The notes beneath the pieces were generated by a model, which saw nothing but the letters and a program-made list of their open reading frames with translations, was not told where the DNA came from and searched no databases. The translations under genes were made by a program, and so were the position numbers. A stretch of DNA of 64,000 bases, from the NCBI GenBank assembly GCA_015179125.1, contig WHVA01000077.1, positions 235,972-299,971 of the forward strand, given 5' to 3'. Source of the stretch: Gautieria morchelliformis. Its lineage: Eukaryota; Basidiomycota; Agaricomycetes; Gomphales; Gomphaceae. Positions 1 through 10,478 of the stretch are shown here, one piece after another (position 1 is the stretch's first letter; the number at the start of each line of letters is the position of its first letter).

Positions 1-177
1 ACCATCGAGCCAATCAAGGGACGTCGATCGTGTTTTTATGGCATGGCTATGGAAAGTGATGCAAGTAGCGAAAATCGTTTGGCGAACTCGGTGAAGGGCG
101 ATCGAAGCGAACACAGAGGTGGAGTGATAAAGGGGAGGATAGAGCTACTTGGTATAGGAAATAAACGCGTCATGACA
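1..177 (-). mobile_element. Partial LTR truncating an older gypsy element
   Basis: Reading the minus strand from 177 leftwards, the sequence begins TGTCATGACG, a typical LTR start, exactly where the gypsy reading frame to its right stops making sense. The segment from about 60 to 177 is clearly related, in the same orientation, to 30555-30678, part of a solo LTR with its own target duplication. The left part of the repeat lies outside the window, so it cannot be said whether this is a solo LTR or one end of a full element. Confidence 0.6.
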
Positions 178-432
178 GAAGTGTCGGTTTCAAGTACAAG
201 TTGGGCATCAGGAATCCAGAAACCAAGGATAGGAGCCATAGTAAAAGCTGCCCTGAGGGTTTTGAATGCTGAGTGGCATTCCGGAGTGAAATTCCATGGA
301 GCACCCTTCCTGGTGAGACGCGTGAGCAGAACAGTAATGTCAGAAAAGTTATAAATGAAATGTTGGTAAAAGTTGGCGAAGCCAAGGAAAGACTGCACAT
401 CCTTAACACGTCGGGGTTCTGGCCATTCTTTA
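178..432 (-). pseudogene. Ty3/gypsy pol fragment 5 of 5 (RT thumb to RNase H start)
   Basis: The minus strand encodes a recognisable gypsy connection segment: EWPEPRRVKDVQSFLGFANF, then a short run ending in LETDTS, the start of the RNase H domain, where the LTR at 177 interrupts it. It continues the reverse transcriptase piece at 9884-10478: that piece ends in EDKVKAI and this one resumes at KEWPEP. The join is separated only by the 9.45-kb inverted-repeat element and its TA duplication. This is part of the oldest mobile layer in the window and is not functional. Confidence 0.85.
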
Positions 433-1150
433 CACCCGTTTGCAGTACCTAAGGCGCGTGTCGGATTTGCTTCCGTTTTAGCGCGCAAACTTCGAACAAC
501 GATATCTTGCTTAATATCCCTCCGATTCGCTTGAAATTTCATATCTGAAGCTATGTGGACCATAGCTAGGGCATAGAACTAAAAAATCCGAATAAAACAA
601 GCATTTTTTATTTTGCATTTTGGGTGCTGACAGGGGAACAATGTCAAGCTTAGCTTACTGTATGTAGTTCAATGCAGGTTTTAAGTTTGTTTGCTACTTT
701 GTACTAATGGTGAGAACCCACTACAGGAGAATCTCCAGAAGAGGGTGTCATAGGATTGGAGAGGAAGGGCTTAGCTTCTTCTGACATTGGATCAGTGAGA
801 TCTGACAGTAGGCGTTCATTCTCGATGTCGGATTTCCTCCTGTGTAGCATAAGCCCCGAAAATCTGAGAGATCATATAACGTGGAACATACGTGTCATCA
901 AAGTTCGTAATAGCATCTTTGATCCCTTCCGCACCGAGTGCCAATGCACCATAAGGCAACTTCGCCGATCCTGACACGTTCTTGAGCTCAGAAACCGCGG
1001 GGGCGCACACATATGCGGTGGGGTGAGGGGCGCGGAGGTGCTGGGGTGGGCAAGCTGGTGTAGGAGGACGGGGTGGTGGGGGAGCGGGCAGCGGCGGGTG
1101 CGGGTGCTGGTGCGGGTGCAGGTGCGGGTGCAGGTACAGGTGCAGGTACG
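433..1150. repeat. Left terminal inverted repeat
   Basis: This is near-identical, with scattered substitutions, to the reverse complement of about 9170-9883. The outer part is AT-rich non-coding DNA. From about 1010 inward it encodes, on the minus strand, an outward-reading frame ending in a shared peptide (ELKNVSGSAKLPYGALALGA and onward). The inner edge merges into a GC-rich minisatellite made of GTGCGG/GTGCAG hexamers at about 1085-1160. The exact inner border is blurred by the minisatellite. Confidence 0.8.
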
Positions 1151-1160
1151 GGTGCGATTG
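1085..1160. repeat. Hexamer-rich minisatellite at inner edge of left TIR
   Basis: The sequence is a run of GTGCGG and GTGCAG units with small variants. On the minus strand it reads as Pro/His-rich low-complexity peptide. The matching region near the right TIR is expanded and triplicated, so the copy number differs between the two arms. Coding in this stretch is probably incidental. Confidence 0.7.
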
Positions 1161-2838
1161 CAGCACGGACGACACAGAGCTCATCGTGAGGAGACTGGGC
1201 ATACGGTTAGCAGGGTGTGGGGGCGTCGACACACCTTGACACCCAGGGGACTCCACGCAGGGGACATGGGGGATACCAGCCCAAACGGCAGCCGGTAGAG
1301 GGACGGGAGCGCAGACGTGACACGACTGGGCTGGCGGCCCTCGAGGCATGCGAGGGTGTCGCCGCGGTTGGTGTTGCGGTAGCATGTGGAGGCGCGGGAC
1401 ATGGCAGTGGTCATTGCGAGGGTGTTGATGGTAGGAGTGATGGAGCCACGGTTGGTTGGGGTGCGGGTGGACGACAGGAAGGAACTGCTCGTGCTTGTAC
1501 GAGTAGAAGGGGCGCTTCAAGTCACAATGGTGGACTTGTAGTTGGGACGCATGACAGCCCTTTCAGCGAGGATGTAAAGTAAGCATAAGTAGCAAACTCA
1601 CCAATAAAAACAGGATAGTGGCCATTCGACACCTGAAAATTACACTTGAGTTGGGGTTCAGCATTGGGAGTAAGGGTGCAAATGCTGTCGCACGATTCAT
1701 GTCATAGAATTCTTTGTGTTTCGGGAACTTCCGTTCTCCTTGTATGTGTTGTGATAAACGCAACTATCCCATTTCAAATCATTTATATATAAAAGAAACT
1801 AATAAAGAAAGAAAACAAAAGAAAAAGATCAAAAAGAAACAGAAATGACATTTATGATAGACATTGGCCCAGACGACGATCACATGAATTTACGACATGC
1901 TATATTACCCATAGATCAGGTGATGTACAGAAGTTCGAGCATCGACCACGTGCGGTCAATCAGGGACGGCGCGCCTATCAAGTGATGGCATCGGCCATGA
2001 CGTCGACAGGCGCCAGGCCATAGGCACCGAGGGGTGCGGGCACCAAACGCCACAGAGGACAATAGACTGCGCAGGAATATAGGGTGCTGTGGAGCGACCT
2101 GAGAATGTCATCCGCAGTACACATACTCACTTAGCTGCCCCACAGAAAGGGCACAGAGACAGCGGCCCCATCTCCAAGCCCAGCATTTATGCTGGACAGG
2201 GTAAACTCAGCTCCATTTTTCTATTTGAACCCCATGACACGTCTGACTGACTACTATCTTAACATCATGTGGACAGGGGCTTTGTATACTAGGTACAGAT
2301 CTCTATTCCAAAGCCCAGACAATCCTAACACCATCCCCATCACCCCATGACTTTATGACTATAAATTAGTCACCCCTTAGCTACAAACAGCTTTTCGACC
2401 CATCTGTCTAATATCTTGAACACTAGTAGTTACTATCAACATAGTATAAATAGCTAGTACAAATGTATGAACGAAATCATCCAGAATCAATTATTCTGCC
2501 TCCTGAAATTACTGTAGTCTTGTTTGATAGCTACAGAGCTCAGATCTTGATAGTTTATTCCAAATCTTCGTCGAGGGTCTACTATCACTGTTTACTCTAT
2601 ACTACCTTAAAAGCGAACACTTTTGATTTGGTTATCCCTTGGATCGACACCATTCTTCTGTCGACACGGTCACGTGACTCTCATTCATCAGTGCTGGACG
2701 CGCCTCAAAAGGCTTAGTCAGCACACAGATGAGGGGCGAACACAGTGGTTCCAGTCACTGAGCAATAGATTCTATTCGTTGAAAGGCACTAATTAACATC
2801 TTAATCCAAAAGTATGTACTACCCACACCATCGCTCAT
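1160..2838. other. Interior of the TIR element without a recognisable gene
   Basis: The GC-rich part up to about 1560 has several overlapping low-complexity open frames on both strands, which look compositional. From about 1580 to 2840 the sequence is AT-rich and no open frame matches a family I recognise. An 84-codon plus-strand frame (2463-2717) has no identifiable domain. The stretch just before 2839 may contain the transposase promoter, but no specific signal can be supported. Confidence 0.5.
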
Positions 2839-4067
2839 ATGCCTCGCCCTGGCAACCCTAAACCTGTTCATCACATGTACAGCAAGGATCTGCGGGATCG
2901 CGTTATACACCAAAAATTCAAGCTCAACAAGAAATCAAGCGATATTGCAATTGACCTCGATATGTCACTACATGTAGTTCAACGCACAATCAAACTCTGG
3001 CGGGATGTTGGAGACGTTGTGGCAGAGCCAAAGCGGCTATCTCATGGGTCAAAAATGACCTCAGCTCAGAGTGAAGTAAGTAATTCATATCTGTGTTTAG
3101 CTGTAGCTTATTTTATTTTATAACAGTTTCTTCTTGTGCTTCTTGAATGCTCGCCCGATCTTTACCTTGATGAGCTTGTCGAAGAGCTAGAGGTGCAGCA
3201 TGGTATTTTAGTAAGTATATCAACTGTCTGGAGGACGCTTCGACATCTTGGCTTGCAAAGAAAGAAAGTGAGTCATTAAATCCTCGAAGAATGACAACCT
3301 TTATATTTGTCTCCAATACAGCTTTCACGGGCAGCCGCAGAGCGCTGTGAAGCCTCGCGGACTGCTTTCCAGTTTCGTATTGGTAGTGAACCACCGGACC
3401 GTTTGGTTTTCACAGATGAAAGCGCAATTGACCTTCGCACAACATATAGACTAATGGGATGGGCTACAAGGGATGTAGGCCTCGAGTGCGAGCACGTTTC
3501 CAAAGGGGCGAAAGGTAACGATTTGTGCATGGGCCTCCATTATTGTATCGCTAATATCCACTCAGATTTTCAATCCTTCTGGCGCTCTCACAAGATGGAA
3601 TCATCTATAACCATATCAAATTAGGGGCATACAACGGTCCAGAGTTCCTTGGGTTTCTGAAGGGCCTTTTAGAGGTAATGAACCCTTACCCGGCACCACA
3701 GAGTGTTCTTGTTATGAATAACTGCACCATTCACCACATACCTGAGGTCTCACTCTTATGTGCCCAAAGGTTTTTACCATTATAAACTGTTTTCACTAGT
3801 GTCTAATCTTGCATTTGCAGAGGAATCAAACTGATGTATCTTCCGCTGTACTTGCCCGATCTCAACCTGATCTCAGAATCATTCTCCTTCATCAAAGCTC
3901 ACCTCAGATGTCATGGTGCCGAGTTCCGTGCATGTGTTGCAAGTAAGGAGAGGGCTGAGCTATTCATGTTTCTCTACGAGGCACTGTATCGGATTACACA
4001 CAGACATGCGCGAGGGTGGATGAAGGACTGTGGCTATCTGGAGTGCAGCTGTACTACTGTAATGTAA
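2839..4067 (+). pseudogene. Tc1/mariner (IS630-like) transposase, degenerate
   Basis: The N-terminal part (YSKDLRDRVIHQKF ... KKSSDIA) is a helix-turn-helix like those of Tc1-type transposases. The first catalytic Asp lies in FTDESAID. The second block should read DNCxIHH but reads NNCTIHH (3717-3719), so the catalytic Asp is replaced by Asn. The third block, normally SPDLNPIE, reads LPDLNLIS, so the expected acidic residue is also lost. Coding is split by several short GT-AG introns (for example after 3075 and after about 3267). The junction near 3514-3566 leaves the frame off by one. The conserved C-terminal FRACVASKERAELFMFLYEA remains. Family membership is clear and the protein must be inactive. 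Confidence 0.85.
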
Positions 4068-4230
4068 TTTTTTTGTTGTCAGAATGTTGAAAATTATCTG
4101 CAATGTGATGGATGATATTGGTAACACTTAGTAGTGCAAAAAGTACTCATTGTAAGTGCCCGCTCTTCCTACAGTGGCTACAGGATCTCATAATATTATA
4201 TGTCATGCGTTACATGCGGTCTTTCCCAGC
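4068..4230. other. Short spacer between transposase and kinase relics
   Basis: This is AT-rich, non-coding sequence between the 3' end of the plus-strand transposase and the 3' end of the minus-strand kinase, so the two genes converge here. No terminal inverted repeat delimiting the transposase as a separate small transposon could be recognised. Confidence 0.4.
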
Positions 4231-6548
4231 TCATCCTCTCTCTTCACCTGTCATTTCCCCCTCCTCGACGCTCTCTTCACCTGTCATTTCCCCCTCATTA
4301 ACATAATCCCAACTCTCTGGCAGGTCTGAAAGAGATTCAAGCCCAATCGTTACATACTGCCTGTATGGCTTGGTGGCCTGTAAAGTGTACTCATCGGCAT
4401 CCGAAAATACGACCTTAACGAAGTCTGGTTTCAGCCATTCCAGAGCAGTCTCCCGAGAAAGTGTTAACCATTGAATCAAGAGTTTGGAGAATGGCTTCAA
4501 GCCCGTGGAGAAGTTTTTCGCGGCATCCTGTTGCTTTAACCTATCAAGGAAACTTCCCCTAGCTTGTAACACAGGTAACTCGTCAGAGAGCATCGTTTGA
4601 CGGTAATTCTGTTCTAGTAGTGCGAGTGCCCCCTTGGTCTCCAGAATCTCCAGAATCAACCAAAATAAAACCCATATAAACGACTCCAGGTCATCAATTA
4701 CTTGGTGCACAACTTGCGTTCCAGAGTCCCAAGCAACAATCAGCGCCTGAGACATGAAAGGCAGCATACCCTAGAACCATGTAAATCACAAGCCGCACAC
4801 AACAACTAAAGACCCACCGAGCGATGCTTTGCTAATTCCCGCTTCTGATCCATCCAACGAATCGCCTGGTCCCCATCGCATATGAATCCCACACATCTAG
4901 TAACTTCTCGAGTCACGGCAAAACTGAAGCAAACATAAAAAAACAAAAGGACTGATGTGAAAGACGGTATGTACTCTGCCACAGGCGGCCGCTCAGCTTC
5001 ATCCATCAGCATGACGTTCCTGACGCTTACGTCCGGTGCAACCAGCCATTCTTAAACAGCCCAAAATGCCCTGTCAATCACCATTATAGGTAAATCATGT
5101 CCGATGCCCTCTTCGTTCACATACCCAACATGGCGTGCACTATGCAATGCACGAGCAATCGAGGACTTTGTGCAGCTCACAGTGACATCCCTCGGGTCTC
5201 AAAAACAGATCGCATATGTATTCGTTCGTCAGGCCTAACCCCGGCGTATGGCTCTGCACACGGGCCAATACGTTGCGTCATCAGGTATGAGCTTATCCAT
5301 TCCGTCCTCGACAAGGTATGAGGCAAGGATGTCTGGCAGTCCAAATCTGCCCGATAACGCTCCAAACATTGTGCCTTCTTCGTTATGGATTTTCAATGGC
5401 CATGAATCTTTCAGAATGACAGTGTCCGGCAAGAGAAAAGATATGCCTCCCTTCAACCTCAAGGGTTCTCGACCGTCAGTCTCTTTTCCAGGCTGAGAAT
5501 ACGGGGGTTGGTGACTTCGTAAGTTATACCGGTGAGTGGACTGAGGTTGGGCGGGAGAACCATCGGTGGCGGTTGCACCTTCAAACCCAATTGTTAACTA
5601 CTGGCCCAGATCTCTAAATGTCAAAACACACCCTTCTTGACCAAAAGATACACACGCGTTGCTCGTCTGCGAACGCAACGTCGGTCACAAAGTGTTTCCA
5701 AAATCTTGAATATACCCCTCTCGGGAATCGCAATGTCTGTGATGGTACGAGTAGTATCGATTCCAGCATGGTTTGTGTCGGTCCAAGAATTAATCCAAAC
5801 CACTCCATGGACAAATCCTTTAAAGCCTCCCTCCTTCAAGAGGTCAAGTTCCGGCGTAACAACCAGACCCATGCGAGAATAAAATCCGAAGCGCACCCCC
5901 ATCGTTGCGTTGTTGAAATGGATAACAGTGACGAAGAGTCTATCCAATTGGTGTGTGAACATACAGCGCGCGTACGTGCTTGACTGCAGGATCAAACCAG
6001 GCCAGTTATTCTTCACCTCTACGCAAATTTCAGCCTCATTCCATGAGAGCTTCGGCTTCGAGCCTCGGCTCTCACCAACCGACTGACAACCAACAAGGTC
6101 TGGTTTTAGGGGGGAAGTCTGTGTCAAGGGCTTCAGCCATTTCCCGACCGTACACGTAAAACTGAAGACCTCGGTGGATATTGCCATTCGGCAGCTTTTG
6201 GGAGGAGATGGACAGAATCTGGTTGAGTAGCCACTCCACCGGCGCATAATGAGCGCCTTCTGGACCAGTGCGGCTGGCCCATTCCTTGAAAGTGTCGGTT
6301 GGGCTGTCCCAGAACATGCCAGGTTTCAGTTTGGATCGGACAGTGTCAACAATCTTTTGATCTGCCCAACAGCGCTCTTCAAGCAGAGAATTACTCTCGA
6401 ATATCGCACCGGAGAACTCGCCCTTCATCAGCTTTTTCAAATCATCCTGGGTCCGAATGTGTGATTCATGAGATTTACTGGAACTGACGCTATATGGTGT
6501 GCTCGTCATCAACGGAAGCTTGAGAGATTGGGGCGGTGTTGATGGCAT
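4231..6548 (-). pseudogene. FunK1-type fungal protein kinase, broken cargo gene
   Basis: The frame reads from about 6548 down to 4231 through several short introns. Recognisable FunK1 features are an N-terminal region with KPDLVGCQ and ARCMFTHQLDRLF, a kinase core around 5030-4860 (DVSVRNVMLMDEAE), and a C-terminal block MLPFMSQALI followed by IDDLESFIWVLFW, the hallmark of this family. Two lesions are visible. An extra base in a C-run near 6103 shifts the frame before KPDLVG. A missing base near 5033 destroys the catalytic HRD motif: His and Arg sit in one frame and DVSVRN in the next. FunK1 kinases are expanded in mushroom genomes and their substrates are largely unknown. The C-terminus carries a short tandem repeat (EGEMTGEE). 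Start choice (6548 or 6509) is uncertain. Confidence 0.8.
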
Positions 6549-6856
6549 CTGGAATAACAAATATCGAGAATTAGAGGCAGACAACAAGTAAAGAACTATG
6601 TTGTGCGAGTCTGAGAGGCAGAGATGTTGTCAACATGCGGACAAGTCACGTGACAAGTGAACCATCTACATTCTTGCGGTGTGTTGGTGGTAGCGGCCTC
6701 AAGGTTAAATACCAATAATGTGCCGTGCGCTGCCTCAGACGGTACTAAGGCCGCCAATCTCAAATATCCATAATTCTCTAAATTGTTCTTTTTGATGTAT
6801 ATAGTAAATCTAATTATTGTGTCCTACTGGCATAATTCTGCTTGCCTCCCTCCCTC
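6549..6856. other. Intergenic spacer between kinase and SAM-like cargo genes
   Basis: About 300 bp of non-coding sequence lie upstream of the kinase relic and downstream of the SAM-like gene. Both neighbours are on the minus strand. No specific regulatory site is recognisable. Confidence 0.4.
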
Positions 6857-8539
6857 TCACACCTTCTTAGCAAGCTTCCTTATAGCCTTTCTAGCCGCTT
6901 CTTTGATGAAATTCGCGTCACCCCATGACATCCCGATGTTGGCCATGAGCACATCAGCCGTCACCTCCTTCAGTTCATTTAGGAAGTAAACGTTGTTTGC
7001 TTCAAATTTACCTTTGAATTCGTCAATGTTCCGCCCCCTAGCCTCAGGCCAATTACGGACATCGTCAAGAAACTCTTCGATGCTTGGGTAAGCGATGTCA
7101 CCGGGAGTCGCAGGGGTCAACTGTTCCGGTCTCTTGTCAGGATTGACTGGAGTAACAGGGTGGTTCAGGACCATGTTCTGAGCAAACATTTGATAGTCAA
7201 TTGGTGGGAACATCATCATAGGAAATGATTCTTGAAGACCCAATGCAGCGCCAGGCAGGTTCGCCGTTGACCCTTAATCGGTCTTCTCTTTTTGAATGGA
7301 GTCTTTGCGATAATGGAAATCTTCGAAGTGAGCGTTGTTTGGAGGAACTTTCAGAGTGACCCCATGAATGTTAGAAACCTAAATTCGCATTATTAGCAGC
7401 GAGTAATACATATAAATGCAAAGGTTGTACTCACCAAGGCTGTTACCCAGGACTGGAGTTGGCACCATGATAAATGCGTGTGCTCTCCGTTCTTATTCAG
7501 TTTGCAGACTTTTGAAGCACATTCCGGTTTGCCACAGTTTGAATACTCTGCCTTCAACGCCTCCATGAAATCCCTTTCCCGTTTTGTCAGTAGGCCATGC
7601 TCTTCGATCTCAGATCCTTCAGTGTCAGAATCGGTGTTCAAGTCCTGAATACGAGCTTTCTTCTTTTTGCCCCTGCCAGCTGCATTTGTCACAGTTTTGT
7701 CCCTTTTCCTGGAAAGTGTATGCCGAAGTGATGTGATGTACTATAATTCTTATAATATTAGATGCGGCTGCCATGCGAAGTGACACGCACACGTACACTT
7801 TCATCCAGAACGATGTCTACTTCCATGCCACTGGCATCGCCCTTTTTCTTCCTTACCTGAGCGCCCTTCACATCATCCTTGAGGTTGTCCCAGTCCTCTT
7901 CTTTTGCCAGTTTCAAAAGGTGTTTATCTCGCACACCTTTGAGCCGGTAAGCTAGGTGCGGCATCTTTTTCACTGTTTGATAGCACCCTATCACTTTGAA
8001 GACACGTTCCTCGACCTTCTTGTAACTGACATTGGCAGGAAGCTTCACACGCTCAACAAACCCTTCGGCTTCAGTGCCGTCCGGAACACGCAAGATAATT
8101 ACTAGGCCATGAAATGAGCATCAAATTATAAATGAAAAATATGATGGCATACCAGGTTCATCAATATCCTTTACCTGTTTGGGAACTGCCACCTCTACTA
8201 ACTCTTCAGACTCTGAGTCTCGATTAGGGTCGTTGGGCTCGGCTTCGGACTCGGATGCACTTTGAGCCGGCTGGGTCTCTTCCTCATATGAAGACCCTGA
8301 CTCAGATTCTAAGTCTTCAAAAGTTACTTTTTTTGCCGCCTGATGTTTCGGTCGAAAAGTGCTAGTAGTTTGAACAGATTCTAAATAACTGGTGAGCTTG
8401 AAATAGCATCATTATATATAAACCGACCTTTGCCCTGAATTCCCGCTATGTCAGGTGACAGTTCCTCTGGAGGTTCTTTGACCTTTTTCGTTGCTCGTGT
8501 TGACTTGGTGGGCTGTCTTTTATTTTTGTTATTTCCCAT
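6857..8539 (-). pseudogene. Hypothetical cargo protein with C-terminal SAM-like helical domain
   Basis: A multi-exon minus-strand frame starts at ATG 8539 (MGNNKNKRQPTKSTRATKKV), a basic, lysine-rich start. An acidic segment follows (LESESGSSYEEE) and a middle domain with RVPDGTEAEGFVERVKLPA and RLKGVRDKHLLKLAKE. A cysteine-containing segment follows (NCGKPECASKVC). The C-terminus (YPSIEEFLDDVRNWPEAR ... IGMSWGDANFIKEAARKAIR) resembles the small SAM-like domain found at the end of many agaricomycete hypothetical proteins. Introns are 30-60 bp. One in-frame TAA at about 7273, before the C-terminal exon, suggests the gene is broken unless an intron was missed. Composition suggests a nuclear or nucleic-acid-associated protein, but no function can be assigned. 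Confidence 0.5.
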
Positions 8540-8884
8540 TGTTGGTAAGGCAAGTCGAACTTGGTCGGGTTATGCCAATTCATAATAGGCGGCTTGCCGC
8601 GCTGCACCATCGACAACACCACACACCACAGACACTTCAGCCTCTCTTGGTTCAGCACTCATCTTCCATATGAACTTGCCCCGGGGTTCAAAGGATCCGC
8701 TGACCCTGTTCTTCAATCGCGCCTTTTTGCTTAGCTCCACAGGCTCGCCGTCAAGTACCAGCAGCTCCCCTGTCAACTCCCCCATAACCCCAGTGGCCAA
8801 CTTGCGTGAGTATCCTGGCCCGTATTCATCATACCAGGGTGTCTGACGACTCGACTCCTGCAGAGCGCCACGGCCCAGGCACAT
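8540..8884 (-). other. Unidentified 104-codon open frame inside the TIR element
   Basis: A minus-strand frame (8884-8570) contains a non-repetitive peptide including GELTGELLVLDGEPVEL and SGSFEPRGKFIWKMSAEP, which looks protein-like. It may be an extra exon or a remnant of another cargo gene reading toward the SAM-like gene. No family is recognised and no splice sites were confirmed. Confidence 0.25.
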
Positions 8885-9300
8885 TCGTGTCCCAGGGCAC
8901 GCGTACCTGCACCCGCACCTGCCGCTGCCCGTTCCCTCACCACCCCGTCCTCCTGCACCAGCTCGCCCACCCGAGCACCTCCGTGCCCCTCACCCCACCG
9001 CGTACGTGTGCGCCCCCCATGTCCTTCGCGCCATCACCCAACCCGTCCCCACACCTGCGCCCGTACCTGCACCCGCACACACCGTCGCCCGCTTCCCCAC
9101 CACCCCGTCCTGCTACACCAGCTCGCCCACCTCCACCCCAGCGTCCTTCACATCGCCGCCCAACCCGCACCTGCACCCACACCTGCACCTGCATCTGCAC
9201 CTGCACCCGCACCCACACCCGCACCCGCACCTGCCGCCACCCGCTCCCCCACCACCCCGTCCTCCTACACCAGCTCGCCCACCCCAGCACCTCTGCCCCC
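8885..9300. repeat. Triplicated GC-rich repeat block next to the right TIR
   Basis: Three imperfect copies of a block containing CACCCCGTCCTCCT...CCAGCTCGCCCACC occur near 8938, 9100 and 9250, separated by runs of GCACCTGCACCC-type hexamers. The last copy belongs to the right TIR; the inner two have no counterpart in the left arm. The long open frames across this block encode only Pro/His/Thr low-complexity peptides and look compositional. Confidence 0.7.
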
Positions 9301-9883
9301 CTCACCCCACCGCATACGTGTGCGCCCCTGCGGTTTCCGAGCTCAAGAACGTGCCAGGATCGGCGAAGTTGCCTTATGGTGCATTGGCACTCGGTGCGGA
9401 AGGGATCAAAGATGCTATTATGAACTTTGATGACACGTATGTTCCATGTTATATGATCCCTCAGATTTTCAGGGCTTATGCTACACAGGAGGAAATCCGA
9501 CATCGAGAATGAACGCCTACTGTCAGATCTCACTGATCCAATGTCAGAAGAAGCTAAGCCCTTCCTCTCCAATCCTATGACACCCTCTTCTGGAGATTCT
9601 CCTGTAGTGGGTTCTTACCATTAGTACAAAGTAGCAAACAAAATTAAAACCTGCATTGAACTACAGACAGTAAGCCAAGCTTGCCCTCAGCACCCAAAAT
9701 GCAAAATAAAAAATGCTTGTTTTATTTGGATTTTTAGTTCTATGCCCTAGCTATGGTCCACATAGCTTCAGATATGAAATTTCAAGCGAATGGGAGCGAT
9801 ATCAAGCAAGATATCGTTGTTCGAAGTTTGCACGCTAAAACGGAAGCAAATCCCACGCGTGCCTTAGGTACTGCAAACGGGTG
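9170..9883. repeat. Right terminal inverted repeat
   Basis: This is the inverted partner of 433 to about 1150. It ends at 9883 with ...GGTACTGCAAACGGGTG followed by the TA duplication. On the plus strand it encodes the same outward-reading peptide as the left arm (ELKNVPGSAKLPYGALALGA ... EEIRHRE). Only a few residues differ between arms, suggesting arm homogenisation or a recent origin. Confidence 0.85.
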
Positions 9884-10478
9884 TAATTGCCTTGACTTTG
9901 TCCTCTGCCATGGTGAGACCTATTGGAGAGAGGATGTAGCCCAAGTATTTGACCGTGTCGCGATGCCATTCGCATTTGTCTGCTTTTGCATAGAGGAGGT
10001 GTTTGCGGAGACGACGGAGCACTTCTCGGACATGTTCCCGATGTTCTTCCGGTGTGTTGGAATAGATGAGGATGTTGTCAATGTAGACTAGGACGCATAC
10101 ATCGAGGAGGTCGGAAAATACGTCGTTCATAAAACGCTGAAATGCGGTGGGAGCATTGGTTAGAACAAAAGGCATGACAATGACAACCCACTCAAAAGCA
10201 CCGTAATGGGTGCGGAAGGTGGTTTTCCACTCATCACCTTCGCGGATGCGGACAAGGTGATAAGCGTGCTGGAGGTCGATTTTGGTGTAGATCTTCTATC
10301 TGCAGGGAGTGTCAAGGAGGTTGGAAATGTGCGGAAGCGGATATTTGTCCTTCTTAGTGAGGGCGTTGAGTCCACAGAAATTGACGCAGAGGCAGAGAGA
10401 TCCATCCTTCTTCTTGAGGAAAAGGACCAGAGCGCCATGCAGAGACAGCGAAGGGAAGATGAAGCCCATGTTGAGGTC
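9884..10478 (-). pseudogene. Ty3/gypsy pol fragment 4 of 5 (reverse transcriptase palm)
   Basis: The minus strand encodes a gypsy RT core. LFLKKKDGS and LCVDFRGLNALTKKD are followed by [13 protein letters not shown] and then [20 protein letters not shown]. The catalytic box reads [10 protein letters not shown] in place of the usual YLDDILIF-type box. The piece ends with [19 protein letters not shown] at the TA insertion site. A premature stop and small frame disturbances occur around 10310. The 10478 end joins the piece at 15737 once the copia element is removed. Confidence 0.9.

Larger units (their letters stand above)
433..9883. mobile_element. 9.45-kb DNA transposon with long TIRs, TA duplication and gene cargo
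   Basis: The left end (433, CACCCGTTTGCAGTACCT...) is the reverse complement of the right end (9883), and the inverted ends match for about 720 bp. Both ends are flanked by TA (431-432 and 9884-9885). Removing the element and one TA rejoins a gypsy RT frame, so the borders are certain. A TA target duplication is usual for the Tc1/mariner group, and a degenerate transposase of that group lies inside (2839-4067). The interior also holds a FunK1 kinase relic (4231-6548, minus) and a hypothetical SAM-like gene (6857-8539, minus). Whether the internal transposase ever moved the whole unit is inference; TIRs this long with kinase cargo are not standard for simple Tc1/mariner elements. Confidence 0.85.

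Noticed and set aside
8806-9572. Long Pro/His/Thr-rich frames on several strands near the right TIR.
   Set aside because: They lie in a GC-rich hexamer minisatellite where several frames are open at once; only the outer shared peptide looks protein-like.
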